Source: CAYTOJ01 sp964439415 (lineage in GTDB: Bacteria; Pseudomonadota; Alphaproteobacteria; Rickettsiales; CAZAGG01). Taken from it: 20,722 nt of DNA. The notes under the pieces are model-generated. The model ran no database searches. It was given only the letters and a program-made list of their open reading frames with translations, and was not told the origin of the DNA. Position 1 is the stretch's first letter, and each line of letters opens with the position of its first letter. The stretch covers positions 1 to 20,722 of the forward strand of contig CAYTOJ010000022.1 in the NCBI GenBank assembly GCA_964439415.1, given 5' to 3'. Below are positions 5,964 through 14,327 of the stretch, one piece after another. Made by a program: the position numbers and the translations under genes.

Positions 5964-8594
5964 ATGAGTAATACTGATTCGTATTTCGCTGATTTATGGT
6001 CGCAGATAAAATATTTCCCTGTCAGCTTATATATTAATGATCCCTTGTGGGATGAGCAATTATTAGTCCATAATTCTTTAATTACAGATGCTTCAACAAG
6101 CTTTTTAATAGCAAGCAACTCTATTCTAAAAGATTTTTATGAACAGAATGAAAGTACTATAGAAGATTTATTTGATCGTGGTTCTTCTTACAAAAATTTA
6201 ATCCAATCGATTGGATCGCTCTATTATTTTTCTTCTGATACTGAAGTAAAGGGTCGCCTGGTTAATAGGTTAGAAGCTTTTGCCGATATTTCGCTATATA
6301 ATGAGTTCTTGCCTGGCAGTCCCTTACCTGATGAATTGTCAGAAGAAATGATTTCTACCGTTAGAGGTTTTGATTTTAATGAGATTCAGGAATTACTGCC
6401 TAGTCAGGATAATCTGGCTAACAGATTAATAGCTGGAGTAATATCACTTAAAGCACCTGTTAATGAAGAACTTATAAATAGGGAAAAGCTGAACCTTATA
6501 AACGCAATTAAAGATATTGGTATTGATAGCGAAATAAAGGAAAAATTAATAAATTTGACAGGTACATTAGCTACCAACCTGGAGAGTAGCACTCATTTTT
6601 TATCCATTATAAACCAGTTTTCAAAGGTAACTATACAAGAAGATGGAAGCAGGATTGAGCCTCTGATAACTGCAGAGCAGGCAGTATCCTTAGGGGCATT
6701 CGTTGAAACTCTTAACCATAGGCCACGATTGCAGTTTTATGTTGAGCAGCAAGTAGAAAATATAGTGAGTTTAAGTGGTGATAATGCGGATGATTTTTTA
6801 AGTCTGTATAATGAGATGAAAGACAATTTTCTGGTTTCAGCATATCAACCGCGTCTAGCCGAAATGATGCCATCGAAAGAAACTATTTTTGGTTCACTTA
6901 AAGAAAAATTAGAATTACTGATTGAAAGTAAGATTTTTACCTTTGTAAATCCCGAGAATGGTCATCAAGTTGCCATGACATGGCGTGATGCCCGTAATCT
7001 GTTTTCCGGAGATGTCTTGTTCCAGGATATTTTTGCAACGGATAAAGATGGTAATGTGTTACTTGACCAGAATGGTAATCCGCAGCCTAAAGAAAATTCC
7101 ATCGCAGCTAGCTATTTTTATCCACTTTTTGCGCAAAGAGCTTTAGTTGCAGATTACCGTGACTATTCTGGTTGGAACGCCATAGCGGAACGTGCATCTG
7201 TAATTACAACTAACACTGGTATTGCTACTGTTGAACAAATCAGTAGCTTGCAGGATTATACAGAAGGACTTTTGGAGTCAGTGTTTCATGTAATGTATGA
7301 TGATAAGGACTTTAGCAGTGATTCGGGAATTGCGGTAATACGAGATATAATGAATGTACTGGAGCGCGGTGGCCTTTCTAACGATGAATTACTGAATGCA
7401 AGCCATAATGAGACTATAAACGAATTTATTTCTGATTCGTCATTGTTAGACTCCAAGCTGCAAGATGCTGGCTGGAGTGTGGATGAAATAGCAGCAATTA
7501 AAGAGAATATTTCGAAGCAAGTTGTGCTGAGTCTGTTTGATGCACTTGAAGATCATCAGAGTGTTAATGATAAACCATATCAATATCAAATGCCTGCGCC
7601 TGCCTATTTTGAGCCTGTTATAGTAAAGGCAATAGCATCCTTGCCGAGAATAGCCAATGACCCCGCGCTGAATACTAAATTATCTCAGGCTGTAATGTTT
7701 ACCGCTTTTGACATTGAAGCCTTGAAAGAAATTCCCTCAAAATATACCGCAATAAACAGTTCTGCTATTGGTATGGAGCTAGCCTATGATAAGAGCAATA
7801 CCAGCAGAAATAGTGAGACAGTAACCAACTGGTCATGGCTGTCTGCGGAGAGGAATAGCTGGATGTCTCCTCTTCCAATTGAAGACCTGAAATACGCGAA
7901 ATTCAAGTATAAGGATAATGACCCACTGATGCTGCAAATAATTTATCACTACCCTGAGCAACATGAGCATCATCCGAATACGGATATAACAGTTGAATAT
8001 AAGTTATTTGACGCAGCTAAAACTGGTAATATTGATAATTTGAATTTTACGGATTCTGAGGGAAATATATTTTCCATGAAGCTTGCTAATTCAAAACCAA
8101 CCTCCACATTCAAGCTCCCGTTTTCAAACTACTCATTAATACTTTCCTCAGAAACCAGGGCATATACAGAAACTGAACTTAACGAAAAAAAAGATAGCCT
8201 TATATTAAAACACCCGACTGTACACGAATTCGATGCGGCAGTTATGGAAAATGCCACTATCAAGCCGATTGTTTTTCCAGATATAGGAAATGAAAAACTG
8301 GCGCAGGGAATCGCTATATATGGACAGGATGGTACGCTGCTTAAGCAATGCGTTTATAACGATGTTATTGCCTCCGGCGGTTCTACAATTACGGTACAGG
8401 CTCTTGTAGGTGATGCATCATTGGCACAAACGACATTTAATAACTTTGTGGCGGCGGTGCAGTCAGATCAACAGGAGACTGGATTTTTGTCCGGGGCTTA
8501 TAGTTATGCCTCCGGGTTTATCGCTGATGCCATAGATATGCTCCCTGCCTGGGGGTGGGGTGGTAAAGCCAGTAATACTGAGATATCCAGATAA
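5964..8594 (+). CDS. Large protein of unknown function, A+T-rich gene
   Basis: I do not recognise this 876-residue protein. It is acidic and polar, mostly predicted-helical by eye. It has no signal peptide and no clear membrane helix; only the last 45 residues (about 835-870, GFLSGAYSYASGFIADAI and a Trp/Gly-rich tail) are somewhat hydrophobic. It has a single cysteine (Cys796). A short DKDGNVLLDQNGNPQP stretch near residue 355-370 looks like a loop between helical blocks. Residues after about 640 are richer in beta-type sequence. The gene is visibly more A+T-rich than both neighbours and uses many AAA, ATA and TTA codons, which suggests recent transfer or relaxed selection. It meets the glycosyltransferase gene tail to tail, 9 bases apart. 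A secreted effector or surface protein is possible but unproven. Confidence 0.8.
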   Translation: MSNTDSYFADLWSQIKYFPVSLYINDPLWDEQLLVHNSLITDASTSFLIASNSILKDFYEQNESTIEDLFDRGSSYKNLIQSIGSLYYFSSDTEVKGRLVNRLEAFADISLYNEFLPGSPLPDELSEEMISTVRGFDFNEIQELLPSQDNLANRLIAGVISLKAPVNEELINREKLNLINAIKDIGIDSEIKEKLINLTGTLATNLESSTHFLSIINQFSKVTIQEDGSRIEPLITAEQAVSLGAFVETLNHRPRLQFYVEQQVENIVSLSGDNADDFLSLYNEMKDNFLVSAYQPRLAEMMPSKETIFGSLKEKLELLIESKIFTFVNPENGHQVAMTWRDARNLFSGDVLFQDIFATDKDGNVLLDQNGNPQPKENSIAASYFYPLFAQRALVADYRDYSGWNAIAERASVITTNTGIATVEQISSLQDYTEGLLESVFHVMYDDKDFSSDSGIAVIRDIMNVLERGGLSNDELLNASHNETINEFISDSSLLDSKLQDAGWSVDEIAAIKENISKQVVLSLFDALEDHQSVNDKPYQYQMPAPAYFEPVIVKAIASLPRIANDPALNTKLSQAVMFTAFDIEALKEIPSKYTAINSSAIGMELAYDKSNTSRNSETVTNWSWLSAERNSWMSPLPIEDLKYAKFKYKDNDPLMLQIIYHYPEQHEHHPNTDITVEYKLFDAAKTGNIDNLNFTDSEGNIFSMKLANSKPTSTFKLPFSNYSLILSSETRAYTETELNEKKDSLILKHPTVHEFDAAVMENATIKPIVFPDIGNEKLAQGIAIYGQDGTLLKQCVYNDVIASGGSTITVQALVGDASLAQTTFNNFVAAVQSDQQETGFLSGAYSYASGFIADAIDMLPAWGWGGKASNTEISR

Positions 8595-8603
8595 AGTACT
8601 TAT

Positions 8604-10229
8604 CTACTCTTCCGCCAAAATACCCATTTTGAGCAACCAGGCCAACGTAAGATGGGAAGATTCATTTATCTGCAATTGTCCGGCGCGGCATTGTTCTATA
8701 ATAGTGGCGGCTATTTTCGGGTCAAAGACGGAAGCGTAATTGCACAGTGCCAGATTTCTGTACTGCGCTATTTTCTGTTCAGGCGCATCCACCGCAATTT
8801 TGAATTTCATACCGGCGTTTATATTCGCGCTGGGGAAGCCTGAGAACATGCTGAACGGATCAGGGCGCAGCGGGTGTGCCTCGCCATCAGTCTGCCCGGC
8901 TTTGGCTCTTATCTCCGCCAGTTCAGACCATAAATTCTCGTAAGCGGCTATTACATGCCGCCAGTCGTAAACCTCTTTGGTGCGCTGAATACCAGCCTCG
9001 CCCATGCGCCTGCGCAAATCAGGATTTTCCACCAGTGCCAAAAAGGCTTTCGCCGTCTGTTCTACATCCACCGCCACGCAAAGGCCGGTATTGGCACTGA
9101 ACAGGTCATAAGTATCGGTAGCACTTTCATAACGGCGCATAATGCCATTACCGCTTCCCGGCGGTGCTTGCAGCGTTCTTACCTTAAAGCCCTGTTCGCC
9201 GTGGATAACAGTATCTTTATAACCATCCCAGTCAGTTACCACTACGGGCAGGCCTGCCGCCATCGCCTCTACCGGAGCCAGGCCGAAGGTTTCCTGAATG
9301 CTATCAGCGAGCGAGCAGAAAATATCACCCGCGAACCAGATCCCTTCCCGCGCCTCAGTGGTGCGCCCATCCACAAACAGGCAGTTGACTGACGGGCATA
9401 ATGCCTTTGCCGCCTGTTTGAAGGATTGCTCGATATGTTCATTTGCGAACCATCCGGCCTGCACCAGGTGAATTCTGCGTCCTGTCTGCGCGGCTACCTT
9501 CTCCAGTGCCAGATACATCGGCAGGGGGTGCGCCTTGGCGTGGAAACTAAGGCGCCCTACAAACAGCACTGCAATTTCATTGTCAGCAATGCCAAGCTTC
9601 TGCCGCCAGTTTGCCCGAATCGCACTTTTATTCTGGGGCGAGAAATCCGCTGCATGAATGCCAAGCGGAATCACCGGCATTTGTAACTTTACTTCAGGCT
9701 TTTTGCAGCCGAATTTTGTTGCCAGATATTCCCCATATGAATTCAAAACATATTCCGCAGCTGCTTTCCCGGCATTGGATGTGCAGATTAGCGCATCCCA
9801 CGGCTGCACCGGGGCGGTTAAAAGCTCGCCAAAGGTATCCATTACCGTATCGCTGGAGATTGTATGCGTAACCCCGCATATGCTGTATTTGGCTGCGCCG
9901 ACCCGCCGCCGCAGCCACGCCATGCCGCCAACTCCCGGGCTGGGATAGAACAGTGTGCCGGGTTTCTCCAGCATATCTACCCGGTCGAACGGGATCAGGC
10001 TGGCAGTCTTGCTACCGCCAACCCATGGCTTTACCTTGGCGGCGAACTGCTCAAAGCTTCGCCTGTTCTGGCCGTAGCAATATATTTCCTGCGACTTTCC
10101 ATACTGGCATAGCCCCTTTAAAAACCCCTCTCCGGCGGCGTTGCGCCCCATAAGCTTGGCCGCTGAGGTGTCATACCCCTCCATCACAAAATAAACCGCC
10201 GCCTGTGAGTTATTTGTCATATAGGTCAT
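8604..10229 (-). CDS. Glycosyltransferase family 4 protein
   Basis: This is a GT-B-fold retaining glycosyltransferase of family 4, probably acting on a cell-envelope or storage glycan from a nucleotide-sugar donor. The N-terminal domain starts with VYFVMEGYDT and KLMGRNAAGEGFL, a pattern of alphaproteobacterial members. The C-terminal Rossmann domain opens with FVGRLSFHAK (about 223-232) and carries the donor-site E-x7-E motif in ETFGLAPVEAMAAGLPVVV (Glu313 and Glu321), then DWDGYKDTV. At about 541 residues it is longer than many GT4 enzymes because of a C-terminal extension of roughly 100 residues. Start is uncertain: ATG 10229 is chosen, with GTG 10235 and ATG 10220 in frame. It follows a methyltransferase gene on the same strand after about 50 bases and may share its transcript. 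Acceptor and sugar cannot be told. Confidence 0.88.
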   Translation of the reverse strand: MTYMTNNSQAAVYFVMEGYDTSAAKLMGRNAAGEGFLKGLCQYGKSQEIYCYGQNRRSFEQFAAKVKPWVGGSKTASLIPFDRVDMLEKPGTLFYPSPGVGGMAWLRRRVGAAKYSICGVTHTISSDTVMDTFGELLTAPVQPWDALICTSNAGKAAAEYVLNSYGEYLATKFGCKKPEVKLQMPVIPLGIHAADFSPQNKSAIRANWRQKLGIADNEIAVLFVGRLSFHAKAHPLPMYLALEKVAAQTGRRIHLVQAGWFANEHIEQSFKQAAKALCPSVNCLFVDGRTTEAREGIWFAGDIFCSLADSIQETFGLAPVEAMAAGLPVVVTDWDGYKDTVIHGEQGFKVRTLQAPPGSGNGIMRRYESATDTYDLFSANTGLCVAVDVEQTAKAFLALVENPDLRRRMGEAGIQRTKEVYDWRHVIAAYENLWSELAEIRAKAGQTDGEAHPLRPDPFSMFSGFPSANINAGMKFKIAVDAPEQKIAQYRNLALCNYASVFDPKIAATIIEQCRAGQLQINESSHLTLAWLLKMGILAEE

Positions 10230-10236
10230 ATCCACA

Positions 10237-10254
10237 CTTACATATTAATGTAAG
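10237..10254. promoter_or_regulatory. Inverted repeat upstream of the glycosyltransferase gene
   Basis: A perfect 7-base inverted repeat, CTTACAT-ATTA-ATGTAAG, lies between the methyltransferase stop and the glycosyltransferase start, only 7 bases before the outermost possible start codon. It could be an operator or a small hairpin in the leader. No T-run follows in the sense direction, so a terminator is less likely. Confidence 0.4.
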
Positions 10255-10281
10255 GATTAGTAATTCTTAATTTTGCGCAAA

Positions 10282-11016
10282 TCAAGCGGGCTGCGGTGCG
10301 CCTGCCGGAACATATATCAGCCTGCTGATGCGGGAGGTTTTGGCCTTGATCGGGCGTAGCGAGTATACCTGCTTTTCCGCCTCTATCACGATAACCCCCG
10401 CTAGAGGCTTTAAAAATCTTGAGCCTATTCGCTCCAGAAAATCAGCTATTTTAAGAATATTCCTTGACTGTGTAGGCAGGCAGTACAGGGCATAATCCAG
10501 GTTGTTGATTGAGAACATGGCATCAGTCAGTATCTTGCTGCCCTGATAGCCGGAATAGGGAACGCCGAAGCCGAAAGGGTTGTTCTCCAACCGCGCCCAT
10601 AGCCCGCCACGGTTGGGGGCAATCAAAAGCAGTTTTCCGCCGGGGCTTAATATCCGCCAGGCTTCTTCTATCATATTTCCTGCGTGCTGCGTATGCTCCA
10701 ATGCGTGGATAATTACAACTTTGTCTACACTTGCGTCACTTAGCGGTAGTTCATCCTCATGCGTCAGTGCCGCCAGATTAGCGCGCATACCAGGCCAGTG
10801 CAGAACCCCCTGTGCTGCTGGCATCAATACCGCCATGCATTTGGCTTCATTCTGGAAGGTGTTTAAGTATGGCGATGCATAGCCTAATCCGATAATAGTC
10901 TCACCCCGGCAGTCCGGCCAGAAAATGCGAATTTTGCGCGTGATGCTTCTAAGGCATACCTGCCCCAGCGCAGTGCCGTAGAATTTTCTTATATCAGCTA
11001 CATCCGGCCAGAACAT
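10282..11016 (-). CDS. Class I SAM-dependent methyltransferase
   Basis: This 244-residue protein has the class I methyltransferase layout. It shows a glycine motif GLGYASPYL (43-51) for S-adenosylmethionine, then LPLSDASVDKVVIIHALEH (90-108), the typical acidic/aromatic strand-4 region of the Methyltransf_11 type, and RILSPGGKLLLIAPNRGGLW (121-140), the post-motif strand and loop. The substrate is not known. I recall close relatives as conserved single-copy proteins in alphaproteobacteria, but without a defined role. It is divergently transcribed from the Fur-family gene, with 83 bases between the start codons. The glycosyltransferase gene follows on the same strand, so the two may act on one glycan or lipid, though this is inference. 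No truncation is seen. Confidence 0.85.
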   Translation of the reverse strand: MFWPDVADIRKFYGTALGQVCLRSITRKIRIFWPDCRGETIIGLGYASPYLNTFQNEAKCMAVLMPAAQGVLHWPGMRANLAALTHEDELPLSDASVDKVVIIHALEHTQHAGNMIEEAWRILSPGGKLLLIAPNRGGLWARLENNPFGFGVPYSGYQGSKILTDAMFSINNLDYALYCLPTQSRNILKIADFLERIGSRFLKPLAGVIVIEAEKQVYSLRPIKAKTSRISRLIYVPAGAPQPA

Positions 11017-11056
11017 ATGTTGGTTTTATTATAGTTACATCATTAGCGTCTTGTTA

Positions 11057-11097
11057 TTTACAGCAAAATCGGCATTTTGCTTATAAAAATTGGGGAG
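11057..11097 (+). promoter_or_regulatory. Promoter of the Fur-family gene with an internal inverted repeat
   Basis: A TTTACA (11057-11062) and a TTATAA (11081-11086) are spaced by 18 bases and form a plausible sigma70-type promoter. The spacer is filled exactly by the perfect inverted repeat GCAAAAT-CGGC-ATTTTGC (11063-11080). A protein bound there would block RNA polymerase, which fits autoregulation. GGGGAG at 11092-11097 is the ribosome binding site, only two bases from the ATG. The arms do not match the classical enterobacterial Fur box. Confidence 0.55.
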
Positions 11098-11099
11098 TA

Positions 11100-11516
11100 A
11101 TGAAAAAAACGCTTGAAGACAGGTGCGGTGATCTGGGACTAAGGATGACCGACCAGCGGCGCGTAGTCATAAAAGTGTTGGCGGAGGCTGATGATCACCC
11201 AGATGTTGAGCTTATCTACCAGCGTGCGGTTATGGTTGACCCTAAAATTTCCATCGCCACTGTTTACCGCACGGTCAAGTTATTTGAAGATGCCGGAATT
11301 ATCGAGAAACATGATTTTGGCGATGGCCGCGCCCGTTATGAAGAACAGCGGGATGAGCATCATGATCACCTGATTGATGTTAAAAGCGGCAAAGTAATAG
11401 AATTCACTAACGAGGAAATAGAGCATATCCAGGCGAGTATCGCCGATAGCCTGGGTTATAAAATTGTCGGCCACCGGCTGGAGCTTTACTGCGTTCCCAA
11501 GGACATGAAAGCATGA
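11100..11516 (+). CDS. fur: Fur-family metal-responsive transcriptional regulator
   Basis: This 138-residue protein has the Fur fold. An N-terminal winged helix (about 1-80) contains GLRMTDQRRVVIKVL and the recognition helix region ISIATVYRTVKLFEDAG (51-66). The C-terminal dimerisation and metal domain carries EHHDHLIDVKSGKVIEF (86-102). Likely metal ligands are His33 and Glu81, with His87, His88, His90, Glu101 and His125. The CxxC zinc motif found in E. coli Fur is absent, as in many alphaproteobacterial members. The target metal cannot be read, because alphaproteobacterial Fur homologues can be iron- or manganese-responsive (Fur or Mur); PerR or Irr is less likely. The promoter carries an inverted repeat suited to autoregulation. 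The stop is 8 bases from the end of cutA on the other strand. Confidence 0.9.
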   Translation: MKKTLEDRCGDLGLRMTDQRRVVIKVLAEADDHPDVELIYQRAVMVDPKISIATVYRTVKLFEDAGIIEKHDFGDGRARYEEQRDEHHDHLIDVKSGKVIEFTNEEIEHIQASIADSLGYKIVGHRLELYCVPKDMKA

Positions 11517-11524
11517 ACATGAGA

Positions 11525-11851
11525 TTAATCTATACAACTGCGTAGCCAGTTTAAATAATCGGCACTAATCTCGGTTATTGGCCAGGCGGTTATACAGGGC
11601 AGAGAATATGGGTGTGATTTACGGATGAACGATTCAATTTCATTAAATTTAGAACTGGTGGTTTTAGCGAGTAAGATCACTTCCCTGTCCTCGCAGATTT
11701 TGCCTTCCCAGTGATAGATGGAAGTAATGCCAGGCAGAATATTCGCACAGGCTGCAAGATTAGCCTCCACCAGCTCACGCGCTGCTTTCGCTGCTTCATC
11801 TACGTCAGGATAAGTTATGTATACAGTAATAGGCTGTTCGGTCTTATCCAC
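11525..11851 (-). CDS. cutA: CutA divalent-cation tolerance protein
   Basis: CutA is a small, very stable trimeric protein related in fold to PII, linked to copper and other divalent-cation tolerance; its exact role is unsettled. The 108 residues include the family pattern LAACANILPGITSIYHWEGK (about 32-51), then REVILLAKT and HPYSLPCITAWPI. The N-terminus begins at the first beta strand (ITVYITYPD). The start is GTG 11849-11851, which overlaps the stop of flgF by one base (TAGTG on the minus strand), suggesting translational coupling. Its pairing with a flagellar gene looks accidental rather than functional. Confidence 0.92.
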   Translation of the reverse strand: MDKTEQPITVYITYPDVDEAAKAARELVEANLAACANILPGITSIYHWEGKICEDREVILLAKTTSSKFNEIESFIRKSHPYSLPCITAWPITEISADYLNWLRSCID

Positions 11852-12582
11852 TAAGCCTGCCTTTTAGCCAGAACTGATATGGCTTTGCGCTGAAGGTCGT
11901 AGGAGCTGTCTATCATCTGGCTGGTATCGCCCACGCGCCGCATCGTCATGATCATTTTGGTTATCTGCTGCACCGGCTGCACGTTGGAGCCTTCTAATAC
12001 CCCCTGCGCGATTCTAGGAAAATCCACAGGTGTCGCCGCTTGCGCTGTGTTGTACAGGTTGCCGCCAGCTTTTTGCAAAGCCTGTTCATTATCGAAGGTG
12101 ACAACTCCTATCTGACCTCGCTCCTCACCGCCTGCTACCAGAGTACCGTCACCTTTTATCTCAACGCTGGTGTCAGTTTCCTGGAACGTGATTCTACCGC
12201 CGCCGGGATCCAGCACCGGATACCCTTCCGAATTAACCAGATTGCCGTTACCGTCCACCTGGAAATTTCCGGCGCGAGTAAAGCGCGTGCCAGCCGGGGT
12301 TTCCACCTGGAAATAACCTGAGCCGTTAATCATGAAATCAAGCTGGTTATTGGTGACCATCCCTGTGCCCTCTGAAGTGTCACGATAGATTGTCCTGGAC
12401 TCCGCCATGGCCAGCTTATCACGGCTTTGCCCCTGGAATTTAAGGTGATCGCTGAACATCATATTATCAGCTTTATAACCCACGGTGTTAGCGTTAGCCA
12501 CGTTTCCGGCTATTACTTCCATCTCGCGGAATTGCAGCACCTGCTTGGATAGAGCTGTGTATATGCCGTTGTCTAAAGCCAT
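11851..12582 (-). CDS. flgF: Flagellar basal-body rod protein FlgF
   Basis: FlgF is a proximal rod protein of the flagellar basal body, exported through the flagellar type III apparatus. The 243 residues start with the rod/hook N-terminal helix and its signature NVANANTVGYK (about 27-37). The middle has the LDFMINGSGYFQV and TRFTRAGNFQVDGNGNLV region shared by FlgE/F/G, and the C-terminus has QGVLEGSNVQPVQQITKMI and ends in the paired helix. Length and similarity to short FlgF rather than FlgG (about 260 residues) support the call. A strong AGGAGG (12591-12596) lies 8 bases before the ATG. flgF usually sits with flgG, flgA and flgH; here it stands alone with cutA. Confidence 0.92.
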   Translation of the reverse strand: MALDNGIYTALSKQVLQFREMEVIAGNVANANTVGYKADNMMFSDHLKFQGQSRDKLAMAESRTIYRDTSEGTGMVTNNQLDFMINGSGYFQVETPAGTRFTRAGNFQVDGNGNLVNSEGYPVLDPGGGRITFQETDTSVEIKGDGTLVAGGEERGQIGVVTFDNEQALQKAGGNLYNTAQAATPVDFPRIAQGVLEGSNVQPVQQITKMIMTMRRVGDTSQMIDSSYDLQRKAISVLAKRQA

Positions 12583-12638
12583 TCCATTATCCTCCTGGAA
12601 AGCTATGCTAGCAAATAATGTGCCAAAGGTAAAAAACA

Positions 12639-12651
12639 GGGAATTATTCCC
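12639..12651. promoter_or_regulatory. Palindrome between flgF and pntAA
   Basis: GGGAAT-T-ATTCCC is a perfect 6-base inverted repeat with one central base, within the 141-base divergent gap between flgF and pntAA. It is a candidate operator for either gene. No convincing -35/-10 pair could be set beside it, only an isolated TCTAAT at 12701-12706. AAGGA at 12708-12712 is the probable ribosome binding site of pntAA. Confidence 0.35.
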
Positions 12652-12723
12652 AGCCGTATTTTAAAAACTATTCTTTATGCTCCACAATTTGTAGTTTGAA
12701 TCTAATTAAGGAACTGTAAGCTT

Positions 12724-13905
12724 ATGAAGATAGCGGTACTGAAGGAAGTACGACCAAAAGAGGGCAGAGTTGCCGCAACTCCGGAAACTGTAAAAAAAAT
12801 CACCGCTTTAGGCGCTGAAGTGACCGTGGAGAGCGGGGCAGGGCACGAATCCTACTTCGATGATTCCGATTATGAAAAAGCGGGAGCTATGCTTGCTTCA
12901 TACCAGGAACTGAAAACCGACAAGTTTGATGTGTACCTTAAGGTGCAGCGCCCACTAGCCGGGGATGCCGGGCGGGGGGATGAATACCAAATGCTGGCGG
13001 AAGGTTCGCTGCTCATATGTCTGCAATCACCGTTTGAGGATAGAAATAACATAACCCGCCTGGCTGAATCAGGCGTGAATGCGGTTGCGCTGGAGCTTAT
13101 TCCGCGCATATCCAGGGCGCAGGGGATGGACGTTTTATCATCGCAAAGCAATCTGGCGGGGTATAAAGCGGTGCTGGACGCAGCATCGGAATCGCCCAAA
13201 TGTTTTCCGTTGATGATGACGGCGGCGGGAACCGTTCCACCTGCTAAAGTTTGTGTGCTTGGCGCGGGTGTGGCCGGTTTGCAGGCAATAGCCACAGCAA
13301 AGCGTCTGGGGGCGGTTGTTTCAGCTTTCGATGTGCGCGCTGCCGCCAAAGAACAGGTGCAAAGCCTGGGCGCAACTTTTGTGGAAGTCGATTATAACGA
13401 ATCCGGCGCGGCTGAAGGCGGTTACGCTAAGGAGATGAGCGAGGGGTACAAGAAGCGTCAGGCGGAGGTTTTGCACCAGCATCTGATTAAACAGGATATT
13501 GTTATTACAACTGCGCTTATCCCGGGGCGGCCTGCGCCGATGCTTATCCCCGCTGGAATTGTGCATGGCATGAAGCCGGGCGCGGTGATAGTTGACCTGG
13601 CCGCGCCTATGGGCGGTAACTGCGAGTATACGGAAGCGGATAAAGTAATAGTGAAAAACGGTGTAAGAATCATCGGCCATACCAATTATCCTTCACGTAT
13701 GGCGGCAGAATCAAGCCACCTCTACGCCAGAAACATCTATAATTTTCTGGCTGTGTTTTTTGACAAACAGAATAAAACCCTGGTGCTGAATCTTGAGGAT
13801 GAAATCGTAAAAGGTTCACTGCTCACCTATAACGGGGCGGTTGTTCACCCTGGCTTTAGTCAGGATCAGAATCTTCTACAGGCAAGGCTGGAGGAAAAAG
13901 CATAA
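12724..13905 (+). CDS. pntAA: Proton-translocating NAD(P) transhydrogenase, subunit alpha part 1 (domain I)
   Basis: This is the NAD(H)-binding peripheral subunit of the proton-pumping transhydrogenase, which reduces NADP+ with NADH at the expense of the proton gradient. The 393 residues open with the alanine dehydrogenase/PNT N-terminal domain (MKIAVLKEVRPKEGRVAATP), followed by the Rossmann fingerprint VLGAGVAGLQAIATAKRLGA (178-197) and the mobile-loop region with RQAEVL near 245-250. DLAAPMGGNCEYTEADK (291-307) is also typical. There is no membrane part; that lies in the next gene. This split of the alpha subunit into two genes occurs in Rhodospirillum rubrum and rickettsias. The stop codon overlaps the next start (TAATG). 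It is the first gene of the pntAA-pntAB-pntB operon. Confidence 0.96.
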   Translation: MKIAVLKEVRPKEGRVAATPETVKKITALGAEVTVESGAGHESYFDDSDYEKAGAMLASYQELKTDKFDVYLKVQRPLAGDAGRGDEYQMLAEGSLLICLQSPFEDRNNITRLAESGVNAVALELIPRISRAQGMDVLSSQSNLAGYKAVLDAASESPKCFPLMMTAAGTVPPAKVCVLGAGVAGLQAIATAKRLGAVVSAFDVRAAAKEQVQSLGATFVEVDYNESGAAEGGYAKEMSEGYKKRQAEVLHQHLIKQDIVITTALIPGRPAPMLIPAGIVHGMKPGAVIVDLAAPMGGNCEYTEADKVIVKNGVRIIGHTNYPSRMAAESSHLYARNIYNFLAVFFDKQNKTLVLNLEDEIVKGSLLTYNGAVVHPGFSQDQNLLQARLEEKA

Positions 13906-14327
13906 TGAATATGGAAGAACTGGACTCCTTAAAGGAAAAAGCCCGTTTTTTAACGCAAACAGCGGAAGACCTGCAGCGAAGCATCTCTGCCATGCAGGCA
14001 AGCAGCGCGGCGGGGGAGGGGATGGAACCTTTTGCATTCCTGCTTACGGTTTTCGTGCTTGCCTGTTTTGTGGGGTATTTCGTTGTCTGGCGCGTGACAC
14101 CTGCGCTGCATACGCCGCTTATGTCCATCACCAATGCTATATCCGGTATTATCATGGTGGGGGCGATAATTGCTTTGGGGCCTGTTGACCTCAGCCTCTC
14201 CCACGGCTTTGGTTTTGTCGCACTGGTACTGGCTTCAATCAATGTGTTCGGTGGTTTTGTGGTGACGCAGCGGATGCTGGCGATGTTCAGGAAGAAGGAT
14301 TCCGGCAAAAGCGGGGGCGCAAAATGA
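13905..14327 (+). CDS. pntAB: NAD(P) transhydrogenase, subunit alpha part 2 (membrane domain)
   Basis: This is the small membrane subunit that forms part of the proton channel (domain II) with PntB. The 140 residues start with a charged, helical, probably coiled-coil stretch (1-40). Three hydrophobic helices follow: about 42-62 (FAFLLTVFVLACFVGYFVVW), 72-94 with TPLMSITNAISGIIMVGAI, and 99-125. The TPLMSITNAISGI sequence is the family hallmark. A short basic C-terminus (RKKDSGKSGGAK) faces the cytoplasm. The N-terminal extension is somewhat longer than I expect for the family. The gene overlaps pntAA by one base and pntB by four (ATGA), so the three are translated together. Confidence 0.94.
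   Translation: MNMEELDSLKEKARFLTQTAEDLQRSISAMQASSAAGEGMEPFAFLLTVFVLACFVGYFVVWRVTPALHTPLMSITNAISGIIMVGAIIALGPVDLSLSHGFGFVALVLASINVFGGFVVTQRMLAMFRKKDSGKSGGAK

Noticed and set aside
8652..10153. Series of plus-strand open frames opposite the glycosyltransferase gene
   Set aside because: They overlap each other, resemble no family, and lie opposite a gene with clear GT4 motifs.
12870..13680. Minus-strand open frames of 119-159 codons opposite pntAA
   Set aside because: They are antisense to an intact, well-conserved gene with all NAD-site motifs, and their composition mirrors its codon bias.
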